A stretch of 64,000 bases of DNA, taken from NCBI GenBank assembly GCA_963969595.1, contig OZ018412.1, positions 188,501 through 252,500 of the forward strand, read 5' to 3'. The notes beneath the pieces were generated by a model. The model was not told the origin of the DNA and did no database searches. It saw only the letters and a program-made list of their open reading frames with translations. Source of the stretch: Neckera pumila. Lineage: Eukaryota > Streptophyta > Bryopsida > Hypnales > Neckeraceae. Positions 25,313 through 38,153 of this stretch are shown here, one piece after another (positions within the stretch are counted from its first letter, which is position 1; the number at the start of each line of letters is the position of its first letter). Made by a program: the position numbers and the translations under genes.

Positions 25313-25853
25313 TCACCTGATACACAATCACTCTTGCTGGTGTCCTTGCTATGCTTGACATTATGACAATCCTTTGGACTATACAACCCCATTTGGCGCC
25401 CCTGTGGCCCCAATTAAATTTGTAGAGGCCAGATTTGGGGCACTGGGGCGCTCAGAGGTTAAGAATTCCATCATTAAAGCCTTGTTCTTCAACCTCATTC
25501 TTTGGTAAGGTAAGTACACCTAATTCTAAAATGTACTACCACTATTCATGAGAGTCTATGGTTGGTTGCCCTAAACTCTATTTTCAGCACTTTGAAAATT
25601 CTTAGTTTACTGAGTGTCCAAAAAATGCATTTTAAGAGAATCTAGAATCTCCTTTTGACTACCAACAAGACCCCACAAACAGTTTTTCTGTATAAAAATG
25701 GAAATCATGCTGAATTGTTTAACTGTGCGATTTTAGGTGTAGTTACCTTAAGTTGCATAAGATAGCCAAATTTTGGATTCTCCAAAATCTAACATAGTAA
25801 GCAAACATTGTTGATTTGGTTTTTGATCTCAAATTTAGATTACCATAAAAGAG
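25313..25853. other. intergenic with a short GC-rich inverted repeat
   Basis: At about 25388-25460 the arms TTTGGCGCCCCTGTGGCCCC and AGATTTGGGGCACTGGGGCG, plus GAGGTTAA at the right edge, form an imperfect hairpin of about 75 bp. It may be another miniature element of the TTAA group. The rest is AT-rich and featureless. Confidence 0.35.
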
Positions 25854-27107
25854 CTATATATCACTATCATAACAAAACTTCAATTGCGAAACAAAAGCCT
25901 TTTTCAATAGCTTATATTTAACAGATCTAAATTCATATAGCTCTTCTAACAGTTTGTCAGACCTTTGAATATGTATCCCTGCATCACTAACATACAAAGC
26001 TGGATACATTTGTGTATCCTCTAAATGAGACATGTACCTCAAATCTTTCTCAAAAGTTTCTTCGTCATACTCATTTTGGAGCTTAAGATTCCTTCCATTA
26101 AGATCATAGTCAAATTCATATGTACCTTGAACAGGGTTAGAATATTTATATTTAAATCTATGTTCATCCACACCTATTATAAATATTTTCTCATGCCACT
26201 CACCATTTTTACAAGTGACTTGTCCATTTAGCTCAAACTCAATCACTTCACCTATATAATCTGGCAATGTACAAGGTTCTATAATAAACAAAGAATCAAC
26301 TTCAGTTTTATAATATTTTTTTCTACTTCTATCACAATACATAAACTCCTCTGATATTGTACTTAGAAATGTATGAGCAAAATGCCTAAAGTTTAATCCT
26401 GCATAAGATATTAGAACCTTTGTATTTTTATATATAAGTCTTTTTGTATATTGCCATAACTTATTAGGGTAATATGAAAAGAAGTCAAAGATTATTATAA
26501 AAATAAACACTGCAACAGATAAACTATTGGCATTTCTGGCTTGAAGGTAAACTGGTATAATACTAATCAACTTCATAAAGTCCTTGTTAAGCTCAAGGGA
26601 AGAGCTCTGATCTATTATACACCTTTCAAAATATAGAATAGGCCTATACCCTTCTAAAAACAAGCAAAACATATCTTCTCTGCTTAACAACTTAACAATG
26701 GTGAAGTTTGGAAACAAAACATCCCTAGATTGAGTAAAGGTATAATCAAAGTACATGTTGTTCAAATATAATATAGAGGCTTTTTCTTCAACATCACATA
26801 CAAATCTCACTAGTTTGTTTTTGGAAGTTGTCATTTTGAAATGTAGCCTTTTACCAACTTCTTCAAAAATCAATTCCTTCTCTCTACTTAGTGGACCATA
26901 ATGAGGAAGTATGACTTCACCATCATGCACTAAATGAGCAACCCTTCTCTTTCTAGGGAAAAATAGACTTAAAGAGTGCCAGAAGGAAGACAAGAATATA
27001 TAGGGGATCCTCAAAAACTTTGCAGATCTCACAAAAACCCAAATTGCATATGCAGTTTGCAAATACAAAAGTATACCTATCACCCTATCATTGAGAAATT
27101 CCTTCAT
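25854..27107 (-). CDS. orphan 417-residue protein, function unknown
   Basis: An uninterrupted frame of 417 codons in very AT-rich sequence, far longer than chance allows, and apparently intronless. The ATG at 27105-27107 has a good context (GCAACCATGAAG) and an in-frame TAG lies just upstream, so this start is likely. Two hydrophobic segments could span membranes: about residues 8-29 (RVIGILLYLQTAYAIWVFV) and about 194-214 (SLSVAVFIFIIIFDFFSYY). The second half is soluble-looking with many aromatic and acidic residues, including YIGEVIEFELNG, WHEKIFIIGVDEHRFKYKY and a Lys/Leu-rich C-terminus. I recognise no known domain or catalytic motif. Its codons are AT-rich like the flanks, unlike MED18 or PYG7. 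It could be a fast-evolving plant gene, a transposon- or virus-derived gene, or a recent insertion; nothing seen decides. Confidence 0.6.
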   Translation of the reverse strand: MKEFLNDRVIGILLYLQTAYAIWVFVRSAKFLRIPYIFLSSFWHSLSLFFPRKRRVAHLVHDGEVILPHYGPLSREKELIFEEVGKRLHFKMTTSKNKLVRFVCDVEEKASILYLNNMYFDYTFTQSRDVLFPNFTIVKLLSREDMFCLFLEGYRPILYFERCIIDQSSSLELNKDFMKLISIIPVYLQARNANSLSVAVFIFIIIFDFFSYYPNKLWQYTKRLIYKNTKVLISYAGLNFRHFAHTFLSTISEEFMYCDRSRKKYYKTEVDSLFIIEPCTLPDYIGEVIEFELNGQVTCKNGEWHEKIFIIGVDEHRFKYKYSNPVQGTYEFDYDLNGRNLKLQNEYDEETFEKDLRYMSHLEDTQMYPALYVSDAGIHIQRSDKLLEELYEFRSVKYKLLKKAFVSQLKFCYDSDI

Positions 27108-27368
27108 GGTTGCTTTCTATCTAAAATACCGTAATTAGTTAGAGATAATGGTAGATATGTGGATTAAAGGATGGACCAACACTATCTAAATTGACTTTAA
27201 TGTAGTCACTCAATAGACTAATTGGCTTGGTTTCAATACTCTACTTGACTCTGGATGATTGTTCTTTGATAGAATTTTTCTTCTTGTTGAAATATTTTCA
27301 CTATTTTGATGTGTTTCAACCAAAGGTGGGATTAAAAAAGTTTTTTGAGATCTTGTTGATAGGTGCGT

Positions 27369-27596
27369 CTAATCTAATATAGGCAAGAATTTAAGTGTAA
27401 TCAAGATTAGTGCATAAATTCCAATTCTAGCAATGGTTCTTCTAAACTCTATATAGCAATGAAGCATCTGAGAAAGCTGATTATTGTTAATTAATCTTAG
27501 ATTTCTCCCAATCTCCTCATGTTGGAAGTAAACAACAAAAATAGCATATAGAGCTAACATCCAGCTAATGTATATCCACTATGCTATAATACAATA
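27369..27596 (-). other. possible membrane-protein exon, unrecognised
   Basis: The minus strand reads WIYISWMLALYAIFVVYF then, after a polar stretch, RTIARIGIYALILITLKF and a stop. The two hydrophobic helices flank a charged loop, a pattern seen in cation-channel repeats, but no diagnostic residues are present. The left edge could be an ATAG acceptor. It lies 260 bp upstream of the 417-codon frame on the same strand and may belong to it, but no donor allows a clean join. Confidence 0.25.
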
Positions 27597-28755
27597 CAAA
27601 TTCTATGTTGGATTGATGTTAAAGCACAACAATCTTGGATTTTTCCTTCCAAAAGTATTTAGATCCTCCAATCCAAATATTCACTTTCCAAGATTACCAT
27701 TACTTGGTGAATTAACAACTATAGAGTCAATAGCATGATGGTAAACCTTATCACAACACAAAAACCACTATTTAAATAAGTTCTATACAATTTATCCAAA
27801 AAAGAGGAATAAAATACCTTAGCTTTGCCTTCCATGCCACAACAAGCTACACTAGTCCATTAAACATTAACCAAACCTATATGATTCTAATAATCTATGG
27901 TTGTTTTAGTTAAAGTTGGGAAAAATAGAACTCACCAGATGTCATGCTCCTTCCATCACGACCCCAACTCCTACTTTCAATTGCTCCTCTAGATCTTCAC
28001 CTCAATGACTGGTAGCAACACATTCAAATTCCACAATTAGAAGGCAACCACAACAGGCAATGAATTAGAACCACAAGATGCCACTTGTGAGTATTTTTGA
28101 CTTCTCAATGGATCATAGAGAATTAAAGGCAACCAAGAAAACCACGGGAGGTAGGAACATCTAGTGCTTGCTAATCTAACAGATGGATGTGAGATGAAGC
28201 AACAAGTATTAGTTTTTTATGTACGTGACTTTGGAAGAACAATGGTTAAGCCTTTGTAATTAAGTCAATCAATACACAATTCCAACTACCCTCAAGGTCA
28301 AGATCAAGTTCATTGACACCAAGCAAGAAAACCTGCTTGCACTGAGGAGATGCACAGACAAGGATTTCACTTCACATGCACGGAGTGGAAGGTAAGATTT
28401 CCAACCAGACCAGTGGTTTTCTAATTTTTAATGCGAATATTATCAAGTCTGGCACCACCGTACGTAGGGAACTACTATACACCAACTAAATGTAGCTTAC
28501 ACCATCGAATATCCAGAGATATCCTGAGACATTCTTGGGATACCACTGTGATACCTACAAGATATCCACATCCCTCACCATTCAATTAGTGGCTACATAC
28601 TCCCTGATTTTCAGGCTATTAATTTCAATTGAAAATTTCCTACAGATTTTCCTGTGTAATGTAGCAGCCTCATTTGTGAAATCTAGCCAACAAAAGAAAA
28701 TCAAAAAATCATTCATCCGCATGCACATCACTCCGAAATCGTAACAGCAATTAGG
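27597..28755. other. intergenic, nothing recognised
   Basis: No supported coding segment, repeat boundary or RNA gene. Further exons of the downstream HEAT-repeat gene were looked for here and not found. Confidence 0.35.
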
Positions 28756-29123
28756 TTAATTCCAATAACTCTCGCAGGTAGAATGGCATACTTGGAACGA
28801 CACATGCGAGATCCAACATAATGGGATATTCGTCTGCATAAACCCAATTGAAGTGTGCGAAGACCCATGGTACAAAGTCAAGCACGTCCGCACGTATCTA
28901 AACCGTAAATCAGCTATTAAAGTATCAGATGTTTGTATGTCTAGATGAGGCCTCCTCCCCCAAGAGTGTGGCAGCTTGTTGAAGCTCAACTATGAAACTG
29001 GAAATATTCTTTAAATCAACACAGAAGGGAGAAAGCTCTAAAAAAAACTCTCCAAGCAAACCCACAACCATATATGTAGATATAGATGATATCAAATATA
29101 CACATCAGTTTTGAACGTCTTAC

Positions 29124-30081
29124 TTTCCCGAGTCCTTGGGCTGCTTTAAGGGCCACTTCTTCTTCCGTGTCTTCTATCAGTGCGATAATCACACTCAGTA
29201 TTTGTGCTGCATACTTGTCCACCCTAACTCTGTTATCTGAAATGAATACAGAAACAAGGTAAGAAGGTACAACAAGATATCCAAATCATAATTCAAATAA
29301 AACATTCACAGAAAACAGTACAAAACTTCAGAACCAATCATCAGGAACTTCAGCTCAAATTTAATTGATTCAGTCACAGCTATACAACTATTCATAATCA
29401 CTGAAGAGAATACTACTCTCTGCAGATGATGACAATCACCATTGCATGATAAAATTGCTAATAAAGGTATTTAAATCGTGCTTAGATAATGGTTATGAAG
29501 TAATGAATCCGTTTCGCGGTTTCGCCATACTGAACTCAAAGAAACAGGGACAAGGAGTAGACCGTCCGTTGAAGGGATAGGACTCAATATAGTACGTGTT
29601 TACTTGCCGGATCGGACTTGTCAGCATAGATACAATCAATCAAGGCAAAACAGGATCTTCGGACCTAACAATTGGATCCTCAAATAAAATTGATACGACT
29701 TTAGACAAGAAGTTACCTGCGTCAGTCCCTTTACACACAGCCGACGAACTGAAGGCAAATCATCTCCGATGTAGGCACTCAATTCTCCAGCCAAATGTCC
29801 TAGGAGGGCTTCGTCTTCTTCACTGAAGGTACCAAGCAAGAACTAATCGCATCAAGCGTAACAGACTTTAAGATCTCAAACTGATATCACCTGGCAATGC
29901 GTTGTAGAGCTCGAGAAAGAGAGAACAGCAGCCACCGTTGCTGCACAAACGCACCTCCACAAACGTACAGCACCCCCCCTCGCGGAGACAACAAAAGACC
30001 AGAAACGTTCCTTTGTGCAGCTGTTGAGGCTTGGCTGATGTTCCTTGGTTTCTTTTTAATGCAGTGGGTCTCACACTTGTA
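29124..30081 (-). CDS. SGR6/MROH-like HEAT-repeat protein, partial gene (3 exons)
   Basis: Three exons join in phase on the minus strand: about 30081-29891 (ends SLSRALQRIA), 29822-29707 (EEDEALLGHLAGELSAYIGD, then DLPSVRRLCVKGLTQ) and 29236-29124 (NRVRVDKYAAQILSVIIALI, EDTEEEVALKAAQGLGK, then GTAAG). The motif SVRRLCxxGLxQ followed by a YxxQxLxVIxALxxD repeat is characteristic, as I recall it, of plant SHOOT GRAVITROPISM 6 and animal MROH1, large HEAT-repeat proteins; SGR6 acts at the vacuolar membrane in gravity sensing. Only about 140 residues of a protein usually over 1,600 are visible. Neither the N-terminal exons nor the next HEAT exon was found, so this may be a fragment or a gene with very long introns. 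The donor at 29706 (TT/GTCTAA) is needed for phase; the stronger nearby CAG/GTAACT would shift the frame. Confidence 0.5.
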
Positions 30082-30507
30082 AAGAAAAAAAAAAGAAAAA
30101 AAAGACAGAAAGCTTGAACGGAAACCTCGTTGTCGGAAAATGCACAGTCAACAGCTTGGAAACCCTAGTCCCCTAGACGCGTTCATCTTCCGTCCGTCTG
30201 AAAATTTCACTAAGTGTATATCACAATGACAAACATTATAGTGTAAACTCAATTTCTGTGTCATTCTATAATTAGAAAATAATAGACATTGAAAATACAC
30301 CCAATGTTCAAATTGCAATAAAATATGCAATACGAGGAATTTTCTCAAAATTCAAATTGGAGGTGAAACTAGAGTAGATGACCTTCCTTTTGTTAGTTTG
30401 ACTCAAACTCAAAAAATATCATTTTTGTAGAGAAATTTCAGATTTAAAGCAAGGAGCAACAACTTTCCAAAATACTCTAAAATAGTATATTTTGTGATCC
30501 GTTTTTC

Positions 30508-30588
30508 TTAACCCCTAAAGGACCAAGTGTCCGTTCAACATACGCAAATTTGACTACACGGTCATGGGCTCCGTCCTTTAGGGGTTAA
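30508..30588. mobile_element. 81-bp TTAA-bounded miniature element
   Basis: TTAACCCCTAAAGGACCAAG at the left and CGTCCTTTAGGGGTTAA at the right form inverted termini of about 15 bp. It is the smallest member of the family also seen at 19974, 34146 and 60180. No other direct repeat flanks it, so TTAA itself is the likely target duplication. Confidence 0.75.
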
Positions 30589-33500
30589 TAGCTTCTCATT
30601 TCCGTGAAGACAAAAATTAAGAAGAGTACAAACTCAATTGGATACTCTTCATAATCCAGTGTGAAAGGTCAACAAGGAAAAGGAGGATGAAAAAATGCTT
30701 TTGAATTCTCTTGGCTCAATAGTATTGTCATCGGAACGCCACGGAATGGCGTCCGCGGCGTTCTAGGGTTAAACAGGTTGATGGACTCAAAGTCTTTTTT
30801 GAAATTGGTAAATAAAGAATGTTTTCGCTAGAGATTGGACAATTATTTCATTTGAAATCTTCTTAGATCTCAAATTTCTTTGAAAATTATACCTCTTGTC
30901 TGCCCAAGAATTAACTTTGTAAATGATGGTTTGTTTGTGAATGTTGATAATATTTTTTTCTCTTGGCCATTATGGTGATGTAGGAGAAATTCACCACTTT
31001 TGTGTACATCAAACATAGTAAGGTAGACAAGCCTATTACCACCCTGATTTGCAATCTGGATTATTGGGATCAATTCCAAGGGAGGCACATATTTTTTAGA
31101 GGCACACTTGTTTCACAAATCAAATCCAAGTAGAATTATTCTTTTTTGATTAAAATTATAATTTCTGTGAATTTTTGAAGTGGGCTGCCCTAAAATTACA
31201 AAACCACTTATAGAATGGAGTCATTTCAATGTTCTATTAACAACCCATAATTGCTTGTTGACTTTTCAATGCTAATGTGGCACCATCCTATTGGCAACCC
31301 ATCACCATTTCCATTACAAGCTGCAACTCATAACCTTCTTTTCTTTTAACTTGTTTCCTATACCCTTGGATCATGAAGATCAAAGGTTGTGATTGAAAAA
31401 TGTAACCGGTTATGTACGATAACCTATTCAATGCTAGCGTGCTTCATTGGTTATTTAATACAAGTAACCACCCTTCCAACTATCTATTAGCACTTAAACC
31501 CTAAATGCCACAGCGCCTCAACTTTGGCCTTCTAAAATTCAAAGATTGCCCTATTTGACTATTATAATCTTTTCAACAATAAAGTCAAATCATTTCTTCA
31601 TTTCTTTGCAGCTTTGGGCTTGCCGCCACTACCAATTGGTGCAGTTAGTTTGTGTGAATCTCTTTTAAAGTGACGGTTTGATTGGAATGAATTCAGAAGG
31701 GTCTAAATTTTGGTAAATACGCATTGGACACTTAAGGGTTAAGCATTGACCAATGAAAGATTGATACATTATCCTTTGTGGCATTAATGTCCTAATTTTG
31801 TCAAAAAAGTGAATGGATTTGGATGGATTTGCTGGCAAAATTGGGGCCAAAATTAGCTTGGCAAAAATAGAAAGTTGACATTTTTAGGATGATTTACTTT
31901 ATAGGTGTTTCAAAACTTGAAAGGAGTTGAAAACAATTCTTGATCAAATTTCAAGGTGATTCAAAAAATAGACGTTGGATTGTCTTTTAAAGAATAAAAA
32001 AATGAAATAGAAATACTACTTCATTTCCTTCTATGCCACTCCAAATTTATGTTGACACCTTAATACAATGCCTTGGACATTTAGGGGCTAAAGGCAAAAT
32101 GTCCGAGGACGGTATTTGCAAACCTAGGAATGCACAATGCAATTGTAATCAAAATTTGGCAAGTCAATTTTTTATACATGCCCATTTTTCTCAAATGTCT
32201 TTTTGAATCTTGTGCGTTAAGCTTTTGTAAAGTTTCTTTTGTCTTCAACTTTGCTAGCCGCATACATCTTGTTTGCTTGTATTTTGTAATTTTTTTGCTT
32301 AATAACATTGTCAATGGTTTCAATAGATAGTTTGTAATAGCAATTGCAATGTCCATGAGGCAACGATATTGCAAAAAAGCAAAGTATCAATATTGACACC
32401 ATATTATCATTTGTTCTTGTAACGATATTGACTAGAAACGGTTTGTTTGCAATTGAACCGATTACTTTGCACAACCTCAAATGTTATGGTATTCTTGAAG
32501 AATTTGTGGCTACACTAGTACAAATCCACCAACTGAAGAACTAAAATGGTTTTGTATTAAATTTGGTATTTACTTAGCTTTAACATAAATTATAGGCAAA
32601 ATCGTTTTAGCCGTGGTAGATTTGTTCTAGTATTATGCCAAGTATAGCACACGATACTAAAAGATAAAGCACGCGCAATACAAATTGATAAGGGATTTGA
32701 TGCATTGGCTGCAATTGTTGTTCTTGCACATGATAGTAGCAAATTTGACAAGGTTATCAATAATGATGAATTTCATTGTGGAGACGCATGCATTGTAGTA
32801 ATAAATTGAAATTTGTATAAAAAATGCAAAACAATGTGGACAATAGAGAAAAGTGAAGAAGCAAACCTTATAGAAAATTGGGCGCAAAACACATTTGAAG
32901 AATGGTAAATTTTTCACAAACTAGATTGTCAGTCATTCTAACTTGGCATAGTTAGAGACCTTCCAAAGCAATTTAATATCTTGTTTTTCTTCCAATCTTT
33001 CAAAGTTTACGATGGAGGTTGCCCAAAGGAGACCAATAAAAGTTTATATCCTCTAAACAGTCTTTAGAACTTACTATCTGGGAATAATTTTTCTTCCATT
33101 TAGAATACTAAATTCTAATCTTGCCTTTACAAAGCATTGCACTATTTCAAGGATTATTATGCCAACCTAATTAAACCTTGAAAGATTGGAAGAAAAAGAG
33201 GAAGACTAGGAATGTAAGAGGAAAAAATAGGCAAGGTTGAAGATAAAAAGCATGCCAAAATTGTACAAATCTAATATTAAATAGAAAATGATGAAAAATC
33301 AAGATGAATGGAGCCAGAATGAAAGGGTTTATTAGACATAAAAGAACAAAGCAAATTGTATAGAATAAACTAAATACAAAAAAATGAAAACATGGAAATG
33401 AAAAAATAAAAGGTTGTGGAAATGGACAAATGAAGGTGTATGGAAATGCAAGAAATTAGAAATTAGATATGCAAAAAGGATGAAGAAAAATAGTAGTGAA

Positions 33501-34145
33501 GGTTGAAATAGATGGAATTATAGCATTGAAATAGAAATATTTTTAAAGGATCTTTAGAACACAATGAGATCTTTCTAAAGTACGTGTAGAACATCAAGAA
33601 AGTACAATTTAGAATAATCTAGTTGCTTATTAATTTTGGATCCCTTTCCTATTTCTTGTTGAGTTATTACTTATTAAAATTTTGGTACATAAGCTCAGAA
33701 AAAATATTCTACAATTCATAATTCTATTATGTTTTGTAAAGTAATTGACAACATTGATAAACTGCAAGTAAGATTGAAACTTAAATGGAAAAAAAAAGAG
33801 GGTTTTGGGTTACAAAGGTATTCTAAAGCTTTTTGAGCTTTATTTTGGGGGTTTTATGTGACCTACACTTCCTCTTTTTGATGGCACTGATTTGAATGGT
33901 ATAACTAAAATGTTCTAAAAGTACTTAGATTTTGTGATATAGGATGTTTGGCTTTCTAGTCAAATGTGTTGGCTTGATTTTGTGGAGTTGACTATTGTCA
34001 TTCCATCAAAGGCACACTTTAATTGCTCTAAATGGTTCCTAAACAGTGTCACAAGGATGATTGGGTGTCATGAATGAAGTACGGATGGAATTATATTACA
34101 TAATTACATAATACTTCATTTATCCATAGCACATCCATATGGTGC
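30589..34145. other. AT-rich intergenic with decayed element fragments
   Basis: A hairpin-forming GC stretch ending GGCGTTCTAGGGTTAA lies at 30735-30773. The following 400 bp includes a minus-strand phrase IQIANQGGNRLVYLTMF (near 31,020-31,065) whose counterpart near 62,960-63,000 reads IEKVVVIGWFTLY, so both probably derive from one old coding element. Further TTAAG/TTTAGGGGCTAA-like ends occur near 31,735 and 32,085. Otherwise featureless. Confidence 0.35.
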
Positions 34146-35075
34146 TTAACCCTTGAAGTCCCAAGGCCATTTTTCTGTCAAAAAACACTCAAAATTGTCA
34201 TTTTGGCTGCGTTCATCCGAGAACACAAAAAAAAACATTTTTTTAGAATCTAATTGTAGGATCTTGTACTTCACTTGTCAAAGATCATGTGGTAAAAATT
34301 TCATGAAGTTTGACCATATAGATTGGAAGATATTAGCATTCAAAGTTGAAAAAACAAGTTTTTTTGAACATTGACCTACAATTTCAGATGACTTTGACTG
34401 CCATTTGTGGAAATTTTTTGCACTACAGACTTTGAATTTAAAATTTTTTATGTTGAAGATATAAGTTGAAAGTCCACCAAAAAAAATTCAAAAAACACAC
34501 ACTTGATTTTCATTCTTTAAAAAATTGTTAAATAGAAGTAGGTCTAAAATTGAACAAAAAACTAAATCCTTAATAGCTCTTAGATGGGATTGAAATACAA
34601 TTATCTACATGTGAGATTGTTTTAGCAAGCAAACACAACGTTTTCAAAAAAAAAAATTGTAAAAAATTGTAAAAATTGCATTCAGAAATGAATCCTACAA
34701 GTTATTTTTTCAAAAAGATGCTTAGATTGCCCAAAAAACAAGATTGTCCATAACGTGCTCATTATTAGTCCAAATAAAATGAATCAAAGCTTCACCTGTA
34801 GAAAAAAGTATAAAGTTTCAGAGGAAAAAAAATTAAAAATTATTTTGACTTTTTGCAAAAAAATTTGTGCTGCCTGCCAAGTTCAGTTTGAGGCTTTTTG
34901 TGGTATAACTTATGCTCCCGGGCACCAATTGAAATAAAAATTATATTCCCATGAAGCTAATCAATTTTTCTATCTTATGGAAAAGTTTCAAAAAAATTCT
35001 CTATAAATTGAGCCCATAGATACCTGCCCGAAATCTGATTTGTCCTCGAAGGGACAATGGGACTTTAGGGGTTAA
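34146..35075 (+). mobile_element. TTAA-bounded element, 930 bp
   Basis: Starts TTAACCCTTGAAGTCCCAAG and ends GGGACAATGGGACTTTAGGGG before TTAA. The body is colinear with 60180-61081 (which runs in reverse) and with the partial copies at 61130 and 63459: shared landmarks are CACTCAAAAYTRTCATTT, GACCATATAGATTGCAAGATAT-like text and AATGAATCAAAGCTT. No transposase frame, so non-autonomous. Confidence 0.7.
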
Positions 35076-38000
35076 TCAAGGAGTAGAATATCATTTTATA
35101 GTGCCCTTTTGAATGCCTAATTTGTAGATTAGTTTGTTCTTACACATGATGGTTGATTATATATATTAGTCAAAATGGAAAATTTCACATTTAAATAAAT
35201 ATATTTTCAGTGATTTATATGTGTGTTGTTAGAAACCATGTTCTAGATACTAAAAAAGCATTCCAAAATGTTGTTGTATTGTTTTAATTAGGCAATTAAT
35301 ATGGACAATTATTACTTAATTGAGTTGTTGCAATTATACTTCATTTGTTGATTTTTCATGTATGCTCAATTCAATAATCAAGTGCAATACCAGTTTAGAA
35401 TGACAATATATTTGCCTAGAGAGTGGCATATTTAGTTTTAGCGTATAAGGTTTGAGAATAAAATATAATTGATTAGATTAGTAGGTTTTGCATGCAATCT
35501 CAAACAACAATCCAATCATCTACTTGGTCAACAATCTAGTCACCTGTCGAGGCATCAAGCACAATTTTGAAAAAATCAAATGTAATTCTATGTCGATGTT
35601 TTGGTACGTTATTGAGCAAATAAATAAGTGCAAAAATAAATAGTTGCTGAACAATTTAAAAAAACATTATCATAAAATTTGGAGTAGTTGTAAAGGCCTT
35701 CAAAAAGATTTGATATTTTTTAGAGTAGTTCTAGTTTGACATTTGGATGCCCTAATGAGCCAATATAATAATACAAAGAGAATGTTCAGCTCCAAAGGAA
35801 AACTCCAAAAATTAAATTATTATAAAATCTTGAAGACTTATAGAGGCCCTCAAAACATTTTGAGCCTTTCTGGAGTAGTTATAGTTTGACATTTGGGTGC
35901 CTCAATGAACCAAAAAATAAATATATGACAAACTACTTGTTGGATATTGTTTTTAATTTCACGTTTAATTTAATATCCTAACCATTATAGTTGTAGAGAC
36001 CCTAAAAGAAATGGAAATTTTTAGGGTAGCTTTAGATTGATAAATTAACATCTATATGTCTTAATATACATTCTATAATTTATATAAAATAGAATATCTA
36101 CTAAAACATCATGTGATTTTTTCCTTGAACAATGAAAAAAATTATTCTTAAATTTGAAAGTAGAAAACAAATGCTTAAAGTATAAAAAGTTTGCTACAAT
36201 TAGGGACCAAGAAAATAGATTTTGTGGCCAAAGAAATTCTTATATATCAAGATTTTAAGCCTTTTAAGATCAATAGAAGTCAAGAGGAGTTGTAGACGCT
36301 TAAAAAGAATTTAGGATTTGGTAGAGCTTTAGAATTTAGGGTCAATAGGATCTTTATTTTGGAATTTAGGATTTAGGATTTTTTTTCACTATATATTTAG
36401 TAGCAATTTGAAACTATGTTTTTGGAAAATTATCCACATAACTACATGCCTTTAGAAAGCAATACTTTTCATTAGCCTAAATTGCATGTAGGCACCAATC
36501 ATCCTAAAACATTCATATAAAATAAAAGCAACTCCAATACAACTCTATACAAGAATGTTGTACATTCTAGGTTACACTATTATATTCTTATAAAGAGAGT
36601 TACATAAGTGTAACGTATCCTATGAAATGTACATTCAATCAAACAAATCCCAAAGAATGCACGTGTAGTTGCTTGTCTTCCTCTCCACACTCCATTATTA
36701 TACCAAATCTAATAATATTTCAGTAAATCTATTGTCATAGAGTCCATAAAGTATCTTAATACATTAATTGAAGTGCAATATTGGATGTCCAAATTAGGAT
36801 TTTCTTGAAATTGGTTTATGTAATTTTCTTCTTATTCCATTGTAGCTCTCCAAAGTCAATCTACTCCAAGTTTAAAAAAGATACTTGAGTCACCATATAC
36901 TATGGATGACTTATCATGATGGCTTATAATATTTACAGATTTGAGATACAAATTATCATGGTGACAAACAACAAAGATTTTGTTTATTTTAAATCTTTTG
37001 AGGATAAATGTGTATGTTTCTCAAGATGGGGGGAGGAGGGAGAATTGCCAATATTACAATGTTTTCACTTTGCAATATTCACACAAAGTGTTGATGGCAA
37101 CTTTGTTGCAATTGAAATGTTGAATTTTATTGCATCAGATGAGATGTTGGGCCTGAACAAGGCCGCAAGTTGCTAGATAGTAGAAAACATGGGAATGTTG
37201 CCACATCAACAATCTAACGTGGTTGGAAGACTACCACATCACACAATATTTATTATTTTTATTATTATTTTTTAATTATTATTATTGTTTTTAAATTGAA
37301 ATTATTTCATATTTTGACAGCTGGTTTGCAACAAAGGAAACAACCTAAAATGGCCCTTCTATGCCCTCAAAAAACATCTAATGACTTTTGAAGTCTTCCT
37401 TGCAATAATATTTATTGCCATAGTGATGATAAAGAAAGCTAAGAGACTTGATTGCTTTGACTTTGAAAATTTTCAAATCATACTATTTATGAAAAATTCA
37501 AAACCAACTAGATGTGGTAGTCTATTGAAGTGTCTACATCACTTAAATCTACTAGAAAATTTTTGAAAGTTCAATTTTGAACTGTATTTTTTGAATTGGA
37601 CACTTTTACTTAAAAATTCACAAGCTTTCTTACACATAGATCTCATATGTCTACCATATTCTATTGGATATTTGACTTGAGTATATACTTACAGAATTTC
37701 ATTTGTAATGATAAATAATGACAATGGTTAGGTTCCAAATCATTAAACAAATTCCTTGAATGTGACATTCAGATACTTAAAACAACAATCAAATAAAGCA
37801 ATAATTTTGTCATCATCAAAAACATAAAAGATCAAGTTGAATCAATTTTGTATTATTAGCAAATGATAATTCCATACATGTTTTACTATAGTCTAAGAAC
37901 ATTTTACTCATTTTGGTGAAAATTCAAATTCAAATGATTGAAGAGAAAATTCCCAACAATTTTAAAGTACATTATATAATGATTGTAGTTTCAAAAATTT

Positions 38001-38153
38001 AGTGTCAACACAATTTATTCTAAAATTAAATTTTATGCACAGATGATATTTAAATGGAAATTCTAGTGGAAATTAGAGATTGGAATTTGTAAAGAAAGGA
38101 ATAGGAATTTCTTAGGTGCATGTAAAGGCACACTATAATCTTGGAAAGTTAGA
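35076..38153. other. AT-rich intergenic; element end near 37,170-37,390
   Basis: The stretch GTTGCCACATCAACAATCTA to GCCCTCAAAAAACATCTAATG (37,196-37,383) is a relative of the element at 38154-38424, with the same right terminus. The frame at 36,916-37,176 has no recognisable motif. The rest is unremarkable. Confidence 0.35.

Noticed and set aside
27369..27596. Polycystin-type cation channel exon
   Set aside because: The helix-loop-helix pattern is suggestive, but no diagnostic motif is present and the order relative to the 417-codon frame is wrong for that family.
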